Positions 1 through 10,000 of a stretch of DNA of 24,041 bases are shown here, piece after piece. Both the position numbers and the translations under genes were made by a program. This DNA is from a virus, in the IMG/VR virus record IMGVR_UViG_3300009420_000089, positions 1-24,041 of that record; one strand, written 5' to 3'. Each line of letters begins with the position of its first letter. Within the stretch, counting starts at the first letter, position 1. Below the pieces are notes generated by a model. The model made no database searches and had not been told where the DNA came from. It saw only the letters and a list, made by a program, of their open reading frames with translations.

Positions 1-1
1 T

Positions 2-436
2 ATGGCCACAGATTTATATAAACAAATTAAAGTAACAACAGCTAAACAAGCACAGCCTGCTATCGGCCAAAAAGCCTATAGAGGATTTAGCACAGTCAAT
101 CCGGGAAACAATTCCTTCCAGCAATATGACATAGCAGTAATTAAACAAAATTTGCTTAATCATTTTAACATTAGGCAAGGTGAAAAATTATCTGATCCTA
201 ACTTTGGTTGTATTATTTGGGAGGCGTTATACGAGCCGTTGACAACCCAGCTTAAAGAAGCAATTACTGCAAACGTTACAAACATTATAAACTATGATCC
301 AAGAACGATTGCTGACAATGTACTAGTATCAGAGTATGAATCGGGTCTTCAGATCGAGTGTACAGTTACATATTTAACATATAATATTAGCGAATCCTTG
401 CAAATGCAGTTTGATAAAGATGCTGGATTAATATAG
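2..436 (+). CDS. 25: Baseplate wedge subunit gp25
   Basis: A 144-residue protein of the gp25 (GPW_gp25) family, the small wedge protein that clamps the gp6 dimer at the inner baseplate and contacts the sheath initiation region. The family signature is visible. D65-P-N-F-G-C70 matches the D-P-x-F-G-C segment of T4 gp25, and Y98-D-P-R101 corresponds to the conserved (E/D)-P-R motif, followed by a beta-rich C-terminus. T4 gp25 is 132 residues, so length is normal. The ATG is the second base of the window, so its ribosome binding site is outside and an upstream in-frame start cannot be excluded. The frame ends in TAG. Gene 6 follows after 64 bases, the usual partner gene in T4-like phages from marine hosts. 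Family assignment is firm; exact contacts are known only from T4. Confidence 0.93.
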   Translation: MATDLYKQIKVTTAKQAQPAIGQKAYRGFSTVNPGNNSFQQYDIAVIKQNLLNHFNIRQGEKLSDPNFGCIIWEALYEPLTTQLKEAITANVTNIINYDPRTIADNVLVSEYESGLQIECTVTYLTYNISESLQMQFDKDAGLI

Positions 437-465
437 CCGAATTAACTACTAGCTTTATTGTTTTC

Positions 466-475
466 AATAAATACT
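466..475 (+). promoter_or_regulatory. Putative T4-type late promoter for gene 6
   Basis: AATAAATACT lies in the 64-base gap between genes 25 and 6. It matches the T4 late promoter TATAAATA except for its first base. The octamer ATAAATAC (467-474) recurs before two other genes in this window. It ends about 26 bases before the gene 6 ATG, leaving room for a short leader with a ribosome binding site. In T4 this element is read by the gp55 sigma factor with sliding-clamp activation; that mechanism is inferred here. Confidence 0.6.
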
Positions 476-489
476 TGTAGAGATTAGAT

Positions 490-493
490 AAGG
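490..493 (+). promoter_or_regulatory. Ribosome binding site of gene 6
   Basis: AAGG with seven bases before the ATG at 501. It supports this start, which also matches the beginning of the gp6 family as I recall it. Confidence 0.6.
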
Positions 494-500
494 ATAACCG

Positions 501-3254
501 ATGTCATCAACCGACAGACAGAATAGACTGCTACTTGCAGAAGACTGGACAAAAGTCTACCAAAGTTTCCGAAATGCAGAGTTTCGTAGCTATGACTTTG
601 ACACATTAAGAAGATCAATGATCACATATCTAAGGAATAACTATCCTGAAGATTTTAACGATTATATTGACACATCAGAGTATCTTGCACTAATTGATAT
701 GATTGCCTTCCTTGGGCAAAATATTAGTTATAGAGTTGACTTGAATGCAAGAGAAAACTTCTTAGAACTTGCAGAGCGTAGAGAATCAGTTCTCCGCATG
801 GCACGTATGTTGTCTTATAATGCAAAGCGTAATCAAGCCGCTAACGGTCTTATTAAGTTTGAGACAGTAGCAACTACAGAAGAAATAATTGATAGTAACG
901 GCATTAACTTATCTGATCAAACTATTATTTGGAACGACCCTAGCAACATAAATTGGACAGAACAGTTTAGACGGGTGCTTAATGCGGCCCTGCCTAGAAA
1001 CAACACAGTTGGAAAACCAGCAAAGTCTCTACAAGTTGACGGAGTACTAACACAACAATATAGATTTAGATCTACTAATTCAGATGTTCCAGTCTTTGGT
1101 TTCGCAAAGGGCGTAAACGGACTTCAAACACAATTTGAAATAGTATCAACTGACGTTAATTCTAATACCTCCCAAATTAAGGAAGAAAATCCAGTACCTG
1201 GAAATAGTTTAGCATTTCTTTATAGAGAAGATGGCAGAGGAACTAGCAGTGCAAACACAGGATACTTTTTACACTTTAGACAGGGTACAATGCAGTCTGC
1301 TAATTTTAATGTTAGCAACCCAACATCAAATCAAGTAATTGCAATCGATGCACAAGACATTAATAATTCTGATGTATGGTTATATCAACTTGACGAAAAC
1401 GGTAACCCGGAAACTTTATGGACTCAAGTAGATGCAATCGAAGGTAATAATGCAATATACAACAGTGTAAATAAAAAAATTAGAAACTTTTATGTTGTGC
1501 AAACTAGAGCCAACGATCAGATTAGTTTAGTATTTGCTGATGGTACTTTTGGAAATATTCCAAATGGTAATTTTAGAGTATACTACAGACAAAGTGCTAA
1601 CAGATCTATGAAGGTTGTTCCTAGTGAATTAACTAGTATTACATTTAGCTTTCCATATTTGGCTACTAGTGGAAAAACAGAAACTTTAACAGTTGGCGTA
1701 GAATTAAAACAAGCAGTTACTAACGCTACTAATAGTGAATCATCTTCTAGCATTAAGCAAAATGCACCACAAACATACTATACACAAAATAGAATGGTAA
1801 CCGGTGAAGATTATAATATTGTTCCGTTAACAGCAAACCAAGAAATTATAAAAGTTAAATCGACAAATAGGGTTAGTAGCGGAATTAGTAGATATTTTGA
1901 TCTCAAAGATGCTACAGGAAAATATTCAAGTACAAACTTGTTTGGCTCTGACGGTGTACTTTATAGAGAAAAATATGAAAGTAAAGCGTCATTTACTTTT
2001 TCAACTCAAACGGATATTGAAGGAACTATTGAAAATACAATTCTTCCTACTATACAAAATAGAGCAATTAGCAATTATTACTTTGCAAACTATGCAAAGA
2101 TTATTGTTAGTGATCTTAGTGCCACTTGGCAACAATCAACTAAGACAACTAATAGTTCATCAGGCCTATTAAATAATATCAGTAGTGTTCCGTATCAAAT
2201 TGGAACATTTACTGGTGGCTCGTTAAAATATGTAGAAGCTGGCGCATTATTAAAGTTTGTTCCTCCTGTAGGATTTTACTTTGTTGATAATGGCAAGTTA
2301 ACTAGTAATGCCGGTGCCAAAGGCGCAAGTACATACAAGTGGGTTAAAGTTATTAGTACTGCCGGATCGGGTGTATCTGTTAATAGCACAACCGGTGAAG
2401 GGCCTATTGTCCTTAATGAAATACTTCCAGCTAACAGTGTACTTGAAGAAATTAAACCAAAACTAGTAAAAGATATTACCACTGATGTAAGATCACAAAT
2501 TATTGACCAAGTATTTGCTTATAAAACTTTTGGGTTACGCTACGACCAAGTTAATAGAATTTGGCGTGTTATCATTAACGAAAACTTAAATGTAAATGAT
2601 GTGTTTAGTAATGGTAAAACTGGTGACGTAACTAATAACCAATTAGACTCAAGTTGGTTGGTATTATTCCAAACTAACGGAGAGACTTACACTGTTACTA
2701 ACAGGGGATTGCGATATGTATTTGAAAGTGATAAAGAGCTATCATTTTACTTTGATGGGCAAAACAAAATCTATGACTCTTCAACAGGCCAACTAGTTAA
2801 AGATAAAATTGGTATTATGAATTTTAATACTAAGCCCGATGTATTGACAGCATTTAATAATGATGTTAATTGGGAAATTGTAAAAGAATTTAGAAACACA
2901 GACGGATACGTTAATAGTAAAAAAGTAGAAGTTAGTTTTTACGATTTAAATGATGACGGTAGTATTGACGACCCAGATGTATTTGACGTAGTAGTTGCTC
3001 CATTAACTAATACATCAACAAAATATATTTTCTTAAAGAAGGTAGAGTCAGATCAAGGATTTAGTAAGTATAATTTCTATAGCGACAGTAACTTAATTAA
3101 TGTTGTATCTACTGAAACTGAGATTGGTGCATATAGTCAATATACATCAGGACAAGTATTTTATATTATAGATAGCAATAATTTCAAAGTGTTAAATAAT
3201 AGTGTGCTAATAGTTACAGCAGACTATAAGCACACATTGGAAGAAGTAATTTAA
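501..3254 (+). CDS. 6: Baseplate wedge gp6, N-terminal part (frame interrupted)
   Basis: A 917-residue frame carrying most of gp6, the wedge protein that dimerises and links neighbouring wedges into the inner baseplate ring. The N-terminus is highly characteristic of marine T4-like gp6: Y-D-F-D-T-L-R-R-S-M, then N-Y-P-E-D-F-N-D-Y, then D-L-N-A-R-E-N-F-L-E with E-R-R-E-S-V-L within the first 100 residues. A baseplate-J-like beta-rich region follows. The frame stops at a TAA (3252-3254) in the middle of the protein. After Y909 the frame -1 to this one is open from 3230 and continues with the expected gp6 C-terminal sequence, so residues after about 910 are probably out of frame and the true product is about 1178 residues. 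T4 gp6 is 660 residues. The break could be a sequencing or assembly deletion, a real mutation, or less likely programmed frameshifting. Confidence 0.9.
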   Translation: MSSTDRQNRLLLAEDWTKVYQSFRNAEFRSYDFDTLRRSMITYLRNNYPEDFNDYIDTSEYLALIDMIAFLGQNISYRVDLNARENFLELAERRESVLRMARMLSYNAKRNQAANGLIKFETVATTEEIIDSNGINLSDQTIIWNDPSNINWTEQFRRVLNAALPRNNTVGKPAKSLQVDGVLTQQYRFRSTNSDVPVFGFAKGVNGLQTQFEIVSTDVNSNTSQIKEENPVPGNSLAFLYREDGRGTSSANTGYFLHFRQGTMQSANFNVSNPTSNQVIAIDAQDINNSDVWLYQLDENGNPETLWTQVDAIEGNNAIYNSVNKKIRNFYVVQTRANDQISLVFADGTFGNIPNGNFRVYYRQSANRSMKVVPSELTSITFSFPYLATSGKTETLTVGVELKQAVTNATNSESSSSIKQNAPQTYYTQNRMVTGEDYNIVPLTANQEIIKVKSTNRVSSGISRYFDLKDATGKYSSTNLFGSDGVLYREKYESKASFTFSTQTDIEGTIENTILPTIQNRAISNYYFANYAKIIVSDLSATWQQSTKTTNSSSGLLNNISSVPYQIGTFTGGSLKYVEAGALLKFVPPVGFYFVDNGKLTSNAGAKGASTYKWVKVISTAGSGVSVNSTTGEGPIVLNEILPANSVLEEIKPKLVKDITTDVRSQIIDQVFAYKTFGLRYDQVNRIWRVIINENLNVNDVFSNGKTGDVTNNQLDSSWLVLFQTNGETYTVTNRGLRYVFESDKELSFYFDGQNKIYDSSTGQLVKDKIGIMNFNTKPDVLTAFNNDVNWEIVKEFRNTDGYVNSKKVEVSFYDLNDDGSIDDPDVFDVVVAPLTNTSTKYIFLKKVESDQGFSKYNFYSDSNLINVVSTETEIGAYSQYTSGQVFYIIDSNNFKVLNNSVLIVTADYKHTLEEVI
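3221..3232 (+). other. Frame change (-1) inside gene 6
   Basis: Around GACTATAAGCAC the gp6 reading frame passes from the frame of 501 to the frame of 3329. The downstream frame has a TAA at 3227-3229 and is open from 3230. Adding one A to the AA at 3228-3229 gives Y-K-A-H-I-G-R-S-N-L-K-F-Q-Y-V-H-S, joining both halves without loss. No X-XXY-YYZ slippery heptamer stands in the upstream frame between 3221 and 3254, which argues against classical programmed frameshifting. Confidence 0.75.
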
Positions 3255-3328
3255 AGTTCCAGTACGTACACAGTGCCGATGAAGGAAATAGAATTGATCC
3301 TAGTGCAAGTAATATTATAGATGTATAT

Positions 3329-4036
3329 ATGTTGACTAAAACATATGATACTAATTTTAGAAAATATATTACAGGATCTATTACTAATCCCCCGTTGCCT
3401 CCTAGTACAGATGAATTATATCAAAACTATGGCAGAACAATTAACCAATATAAATCAATAAGTGATGAAGTAATTTATCACTCGGTTGAATATAAACCGT
3501 TATTTGGAACACACGCACAAGATAATTTGCAAGCAACATTTAAAATTGTAAAAAATAATGGTCAAGTAATTAATGATAATGAAATAAGAACACTTGTTAT
3601 TACTGCAATTAATCAATTTTTTGCATTAGAAAATTGGGACTTTGGAGATACATTCCATTTTACAGAACTTGCAACGTATGTAATGAACCAAGTAGCACCG
3701 GATGTAGTTAATATTCTTCTTGTACCAAAACAAGCAACACAGGGGTTTGGTAGCTTGTATGAAGTTAAAGCAGAAAATAACGAAATCTTTATTAATGATG
3801 CAACTGTTGCTGATGTTGAAATTATTGACTCTGTAACAGCTTCTAGAATACAAGCATCAGGTAATATAATTACAGCTACTAACACAACAAACACAGGTAT
3901 TAAGAGTCAAGCGTTGACAACAAGTACTACAACTACAACAACTACAGCAACTACAACAAGCTCAAGTAGTTCAAATAGTTCAGGATCAAGCGGCGGAAGC
4001 GGAAGCTCCGGCGGCGGCGGAGGTTATGGATACTAA
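3329..4036 (+). CDS. 6: Baseplate wedge gp6, C-terminal part (open from 3230)
   Basis: A 235-residue frame from an ATG that is probably only an internal methionine. The frame is open back to 3230, and those 33 codons encode K-F-Q-Y-V-H and R-I-D-P-S-A-S-N-I-I-D, the run into the gp6 C-terminal domain. No ribosome binding site precedes 3329. The conserved C-terminal domain follows: S-I-S-D-E-V-I-Y-H, L-Q-A-T-F-K-I-V-K-N, F-F-A-L-E-N-W-D-F-G-D-T-F-H-F, and I-L-L-V-P-K-Q with F-G-S-L-Y-E-V. In the wedge this end should lie near gp25 and the gp7 equivalent. The last 39 residues (197-235) are an unusual Thr-rich, then Ser-rich, then Gly-rich tail ending in Y-G-Y. The stop TAA overlaps the ATG of the giant gene by one base. 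An independent small protein is possible but unlikely. Confidence 0.85.
   Translation: MLTKTYDTNFRKYITGSITNPPLPPSTDELYQNYGRTINQYKSISDEVIYHSVEYKPLFGTHAQDNLQATFKIVKNNGQVINDNEIRTLVITAINQFFALENWDFGDTFHFTELATYVMNQVAPDVVNILLVPKQATQGFGSLYEVKAENNEIFINDATVADVEIIDSVTASRIQASGNIITATNTTNTGIKSQALTTSTTTTTTTATTTSSSSSNSSGSSGGSGSSGGGGGYGY
3917..4033 (+). repeat. Low-complexity Thr/Ser/Gly tail of gp6
   Basis: Near-triplet repetitive DNA of ACA/ACT, then AGT/AGC/TCA, then GGC/GGA codons. It encodes 39 residues made almost only of T, S and G, ending in two tyrosines. The local G+C rises sharply in the Gly-coding part (about 3990-4023) compared with its surroundings. It looks like a flexible linker rather than a folded domain. 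Confidence 0.85.
4019..4023 (+). promoter_or_regulatory. Ribosome binding site of the giant gene, within the gp6 tail
   Basis: GGAGG stands 12 bases before the ATG at 4036, inside the glycine codons that end gene 6. It is the best Shine-Dalgarno match in the window, slightly far from the start. With the TAATG overlap it suggests re-initiation or coupled translation. Confidence 0.55.
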
Positions 4037-7000
4037 TGGCACAAGATGAATCACCAATTCCGGTAAACGGAGAAAGCACAAACAGAAACACTGCTGACTT
4101 ATTACCTAGGTACTTTAGAACAGTGGCTAATAAAAAGTTTCTAAGTAGCACCCTTGATCAAATGATGCAACCAGGTGTTGTTGAAAAGGTTGACGGGTTT
4201 ATTGGTCGAAAAGATGCCAAAGCATTTAAAGCCGGTGACAATTACTTACAAGAAGTTAGTGATAACAGACAAAATTATCAATTAGAACCTGTTGCTACAA
4301 TTACTAATAATTTGGGCAATACTACGTTTTATAGAGATTATAGAGATTTTACAAACAGTGCTAAAATTAGAAACACAGATAATAGCAATCACAGTTTGTT
4401 TAACTCTCAGGAATATTATTCTTGGGATCCACATGTTAACTTTGATAAGTTTGTAAACTTTAGAGAATACTATTGGTTACCAGCAGGACCTAATGAAGTT
4501 CCTGTTTACGGCGCCGCCAGGAATATTACTAGTACATATAATGTTAAGCGTCAAGACAACGTTGATAATAACAGTTATATTTTTAGTGATGAAAATATTG
4601 TAAGCAATCCTACACTAACGTTGTATAGAGGACAGACTTATAAGTTTGACGTTAACACAGTAGATATGCCATTTAGCATTAGAACTACTAGAGATAACGA
4701 AGATACTACTAATTTGTATACTACTGGAATTAACAAAAATAATATTGAAAAAGGTGTTATTACTTGGACAGTTGATTTAGAGTCTCCTGAATACTTATAC
4801 TATGTTAATGGCAATGACATCGAAGCTTCAGGACTCATTGTTATTAAAGATATTAGAGACAATACTGAATTAGACGTTGCCTCAGCAATAATTGGCAAAA
4901 AAACTTATACTATGCAAAATGGTTATGCATTAACTAATGGCATGAAAGTAAAGTTTTACGGAAAAATTACTCCTGAACAGTACGGTAAAGGTTCTTGGTA
5001 TATTGAAGGCGTTGGCGATTCAATACAACTTATTTCAGAAGAAGATCTTGTTATTACCGCAGACTACTTAACTGATGTATCAACTGAGTTTGATAATCAA
5101 GGATTTGCGGCATTACCGTTCGACGATGCAACATCATATGCTACACTAAAAGATTATATTGTTATTAACAGAGCATCTAAGGATAGGAACCAATGGTCAA
5201 GATATAACAAGTGGACACATAGAAGTGTCATTGAAAATATTGCAACTATTAATAATGTGCCGGTTGTATTAGATCAAAATTATAGAGCTACACGGCCTAT
5301 TGTTGAATTTGACGCAGGACTAAAGCTATTCAACTTTGGTACTGAAGCAAAAACCGCAGTAGACTTAATTGATACTGTTACTAAAGATGTATTTTCAGAT
5401 ATTGAAGGCCAAACAGGATACTTTGTAGACGGAATTGAATTAGTTACTGGCATGCGTGTATTGTTTACTGCTGATCCAGATTCCTTTGTGTCAGGCAAGA
5501 TCTATCAAGTATCGTTTATTAGTCAGAATGGCAACACGCAAATTTCTCTTAAAGAAACTACTGACACTGCTCCATTGCAAGACGAAACAGTATTATCTAA
5601 GTCTGGAGTAAAATACAAAGGTAAGATTTTTTATTACACCGGAACAACTTGGCAACAAGCACAAGACAAGACAAAAGTTAACCAACAACCATTGTTTGAT
5701 TTGTATAACGATGAAGGAACACAGTTATCTGCATTAGAATCTAGTAGTTTTGTAGGTAATAAAATCTTTAGTTATAAAGTTGGCATGGGCGCCAATGATA
5801 CTGAGCTAGGATTTCCACTATCGTATAGAACTATCCAAAACAGCGGAGATATTGTTTTTGATTTTAATCTATTATCAGATACATATCGATATGATGAATT
5901 AGCAGAAGTTTATACAGTTAGTACTGATACTGCACTATTAAAGAAATATTCTAATAGAACTACATTTGTAAATCAATCAGCATGGACAACGGCCCCTGCT
6001 AAATCTCAGCAATTAGTTGTTACCCAACAAGTTGTAACTAATGAAAGAACTAATAACTTTATTGTTGATGTTTATAATAGAAGCGGCGACTTAAATGATT
6101 TAGTAGTTAAAGTTTACGTAGATAATGTTAGAAAAAGAGACGGTGTTGATTATACTATTAATAGAGTTAACGGTTATGCATATGTTACTTTTAATACTAA
6201 TTTAGTTTTAAATAATAGTTTAGTTATTAAAACAAGTTCAAGTGCGGCAAAAACTAGTAATGGATATTACGAGTTTCCGATAAACTTTGAAAAAAATCCG
6301 CAAAACGAAAATGTAACTACTTTTACGTTAGGCGAAGTATTAGATCACGTAGACAGTATTGTTGATAATGTTGACGGATTTGTAGGAACGTATCCGGGAG
6401 TGAGCAACTTACGGGACTTGGGCAAAGTAGCACCGTTTGGCTTAAAGTTTGTTCAGCATAGTGGACCAATTAACCTTGCATTATATAACTTGACAGACAA
6501 GGACTACGATGCAATTGAAGCTATGAAGTATTCCGGTATTGAATACATTAAATTTAAAAGAGAATTTTTAAGAGTAGCTAATGATCTTGGTGTTGATAGT
6601 ACTGATAAATTGCATGTAGATAGTGTGTTTGCCACACTTAATGAAACTAAAACAAATGATGATCCTTTTTACTTTAGTGATATGATACCACACGGTGGTG
6701 ATTCTAAGGTTTCGCATATTATTGAAGATCAGTCACAAACAATATTTTCATTAGCCCGCGGTGTTGACTTTACAAAATTATCACAATTAGCAGTACTTGC
6801 ATATCTAAACGAAACACAACTTGTGTTAAACAAAGATTACACAGTTAGTAGTAGTGGATTTTTAACATTAGTTAATGCACCAACAGCAGGAGACATTTTA
6901 GATGTATACGAATTCCCCTCAACTGATGGTTGTTGGGTTCCGCCTACTCCAACTAAACTAGGTCTTTATCCTAAGTTTACTCCAGAAATATATTTAGACG

Positions 7001-10000
7001 ACACGTACATTAGTGAATCGACTGATGTAGCTGGCCCTTACAAAATCTATGCTAGAGACGAAACAACAACATTGTCATACAAAGGTAAGGTTGGTTGGTT
7101 CTATCCATTATTTACTGATGAAGTATCGGCTCAACAAGAAGACCTTAGGAATAACGGAACAGGATTTGCGCACACCCATGTGTTTGCTGGGACTAACACA
7201 GTATTTTATATGCCTAGTAGTAATATGAATCATGCTACTAACGATTCGCAATCTTATATTGAATATCCAAATGCTCAGGCAGTGTTACAAGGACACGACG
7301 GATCAATATGGAAATGCTTTGGCGACTTCAGAGACAGATTATTATTAGACTTAGAAAAACGAATCTACAATAACTTAAAACTTCCATACAATGAAAGTAT
7401 TGTTGACATTGCAGATTTTGTTGAAAGTCAAAATAGAAAAACTGGCTTTACTAGAAAGAAGATTTCAAAAACAATGATTTCTGATTTTAACAGATGGTTA
7501 GAAACAGTTGGCACTCCTGATTATGTTACTAACACATATTATAAAGCTGGCAACGGATTTACATACTATTACGGTAGAGCAGGTAACTTTGCTAACGAAC
7601 CACTAAGCGGATTTTGGAGGTCTATATATAAAGATCTTTATAATACAGATAGACCACACAGTCATCCTTGGGAAGTATTAGGCCTAAAAGAAAAGCCAAC
7701 TTGGTTTGAATCAGTATACGGATCAGCACCGTATTCTAGTAATAACCTTATCCTTTGGGAAGACTTAGCAAATGGTATTGTTCGTGAACCTAATAAAAAA
7801 GTAACATACCGAAATAAATTTAAAAATGCACAAATATATAACTATATTCCTGTAGATGAAAGCGGAAATTTATTACCGCCTAGTCAAACAGGTTATGCAC
7901 AAGGCGGCATAGATAGCACATATGATTCTGAGTTTACGTTTGGTGACGAAGCACCGGTTGAATCAGCTTGGCGTAAAAGTTCACATTATCCGTTCTCGTT
8001 AATGACAGCTTGGGCATTGAATCAACCTGCACAATTTTTTGGTTTAGCATTTGACAGAAGTAGAATTGTTCGTAACGGTGCAGAGCAACTAGTATATGAA
8101 GACACTAGCAAGCGTATTGAATTAATTAACTTGCAATTCCCAAATGGCGTAACAGGTAGTACCAGAGTACTTACAGCAGGTATTGTAAACTATGTACAAG
8201 GATATCTTGCTTCTAATCAAACACTTAGATTTACAGAGTACAAAACAAACCTTACTAATATTGAAAATAAGTTAGCATCTAAAATTGGTGGATTTACACA
8301 AAAGTCTAAATTTAGATTAATACTTGATGCAAGAACTCCTACTAATGAAGGGAACGTTTTTGTTCCAGAAGAAAACTATCGTATACATTTAACAAAAAGT
8401 ATTCCATTAGATGTTTACTCGTACAGTGGAATGATTGTTGAAATTACACCATCAGGATACATTGTCAAAGGTTATGATAAAGATAGTCCAATTTTTAAGT
8501 ACTATCCGCCTAGAGCAAAAAGCAATGATCCAGTAATTACAATCGGTGGCATAAGTGAAAACTTCTTAATATATACTGCTGGCAAACGGTATGAAACTGG
8601 ACAAATTGTTGAATCTAGTGATAGCTATTTCCGTGTAAAAGTATCACACACCGCAGGCGATGCATTTGATGCGGGCAATTTCCAACAGCTTGCCGAACTA
8701 CCAATTGAAGGTGGAGCATCTGCTAGAATTTCAGATACATTTGTAGATACACTTAGCGAAGTACAATACCGAACTTTGTATCGTGACAGGCAAGATGTTG
8801 TAGATCTTATGATGGGGTATCAAAAATACCTTACTAGCGTAGGCTTTAAATTTGACAACTACAACCAAACTATTCAAGAAATTGAAAACTGGAGACTAAG
8901 TGCTAAAGAATTCTTATTCTGGACAACACAGAATTGGGAAACTGGTACAATTTTAACAGTTAGTCCAAGTGCAAATACAATAGCGTTTGGAAAACCTTAT
9001 ACAGTAGTAGACGACATTTATGATAATTTTTATGATTATAGTTTGTTAAAAGCAGACGGCAAGCGGTTGCTTTCTGACTTTGCAACTACTGAAAGAGATA
9101 ATACTAATGAATTTGGGCTTCGTGTAAAGAATACGCAAGATGGAGTTTACCATCTTAAAATTCCAGTAATACAAAATGAACACGTAGTTATTATTGATAA
9201 CAGCACAGTGTTTGGTGACGTAATATATAACAGAGCACAAGGTTATAGACAAGAAAGAATTAAAGTTAAAGGATACCGATCTGATGAATGGAACGGTTCT
9301 TATAACATTCCAGGATTTATATTTGATGATGCAGTAGTTACTGAATGGCTTGCTTGGAAAGATTATTCAATTGGCTCACTAGTAAAACATAAACAGTACT
9401 ACTATGTTGCATCAGTTAATATTGTAGGTTCAAAGACGTTTAATGACAGTGAGTTTTTAATATTACCTAAAAAGCCAGAACAAGGATTATTGCCAAACCT
9501 CGACTACAAGGCTAAGCAATTTGCAGACTTCTTTGATCTAGATAGTGATAATTTTGACATTGAACAACAGCGTTTAGCACAACACACAATTGGATATCAA
9601 AAACGTAAGTACCTTGAAAATATTATTACAGATGATGTAAGTCAGTTTAAATTTTATCAAGGAGCAATTCAAGATAAGGGTACTAAAAATGTTCTTACTA
9701 AATTGTTTGATAAACTTGGAAGCGCAAGTAAAGACAGCTTAGAGTTTTATGAAGAATGGGCAATCCGTGCAGGACGTTACGGTGCAACTGACGGTGACGA
9801 TCAATTTGATGTATTACTTAACGAAGCAAAGTATAGACAAGAACCTCAATTAGTTGAATTAGTTGACGTAGTTAATCCACAAGACACAAGTTTAATTTAT
9901 AGATTAGACCGTAACAACATTTACGTTAAATCTAAAGATTATGCGCATACTCCGTTCCCAACTAAGTTCTTTAATGATGATAATAGTTACACACAAACAG

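Noticed and set aside
437-500. Possible terminator or small RNA between genes 25 and 6
   Set aside because: No convincing stem-loop followed by a T run; only the late-promoter motif and a ribosome binding site are supported.
1897-2172. Plus-strand 91-codon frame inside gene 6
   Set aside because: Out-of-frame overlap with gp6, no ribosome binding site, Ile/Leu/Gln-rich composition typical of a shifted AT-rich gene.
3255-3328. Apparent 74-base intergenic gap in front of the ATG at 3329
   Set aside because: It is coding in the frame of 3329 (R-I-D-P-S-A-S-N-I-I-D), so it is not a spacer and holds no promoter I can support.
3449-3456. TATAAATC, one base from the late-promoter core
   Set aside because: Inside the conserved gp6 C-terminal coding sequence, lacks the following A and C of the three accepted copies, and precedes no gene start closely.
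3917-4033. Short repeated triplets considered as a CRISPR or microsatellite locus
   Set aside because: No repeat-spacer periodicity; the triplets are in-frame codons for a Thr/Ser/Gly tail.
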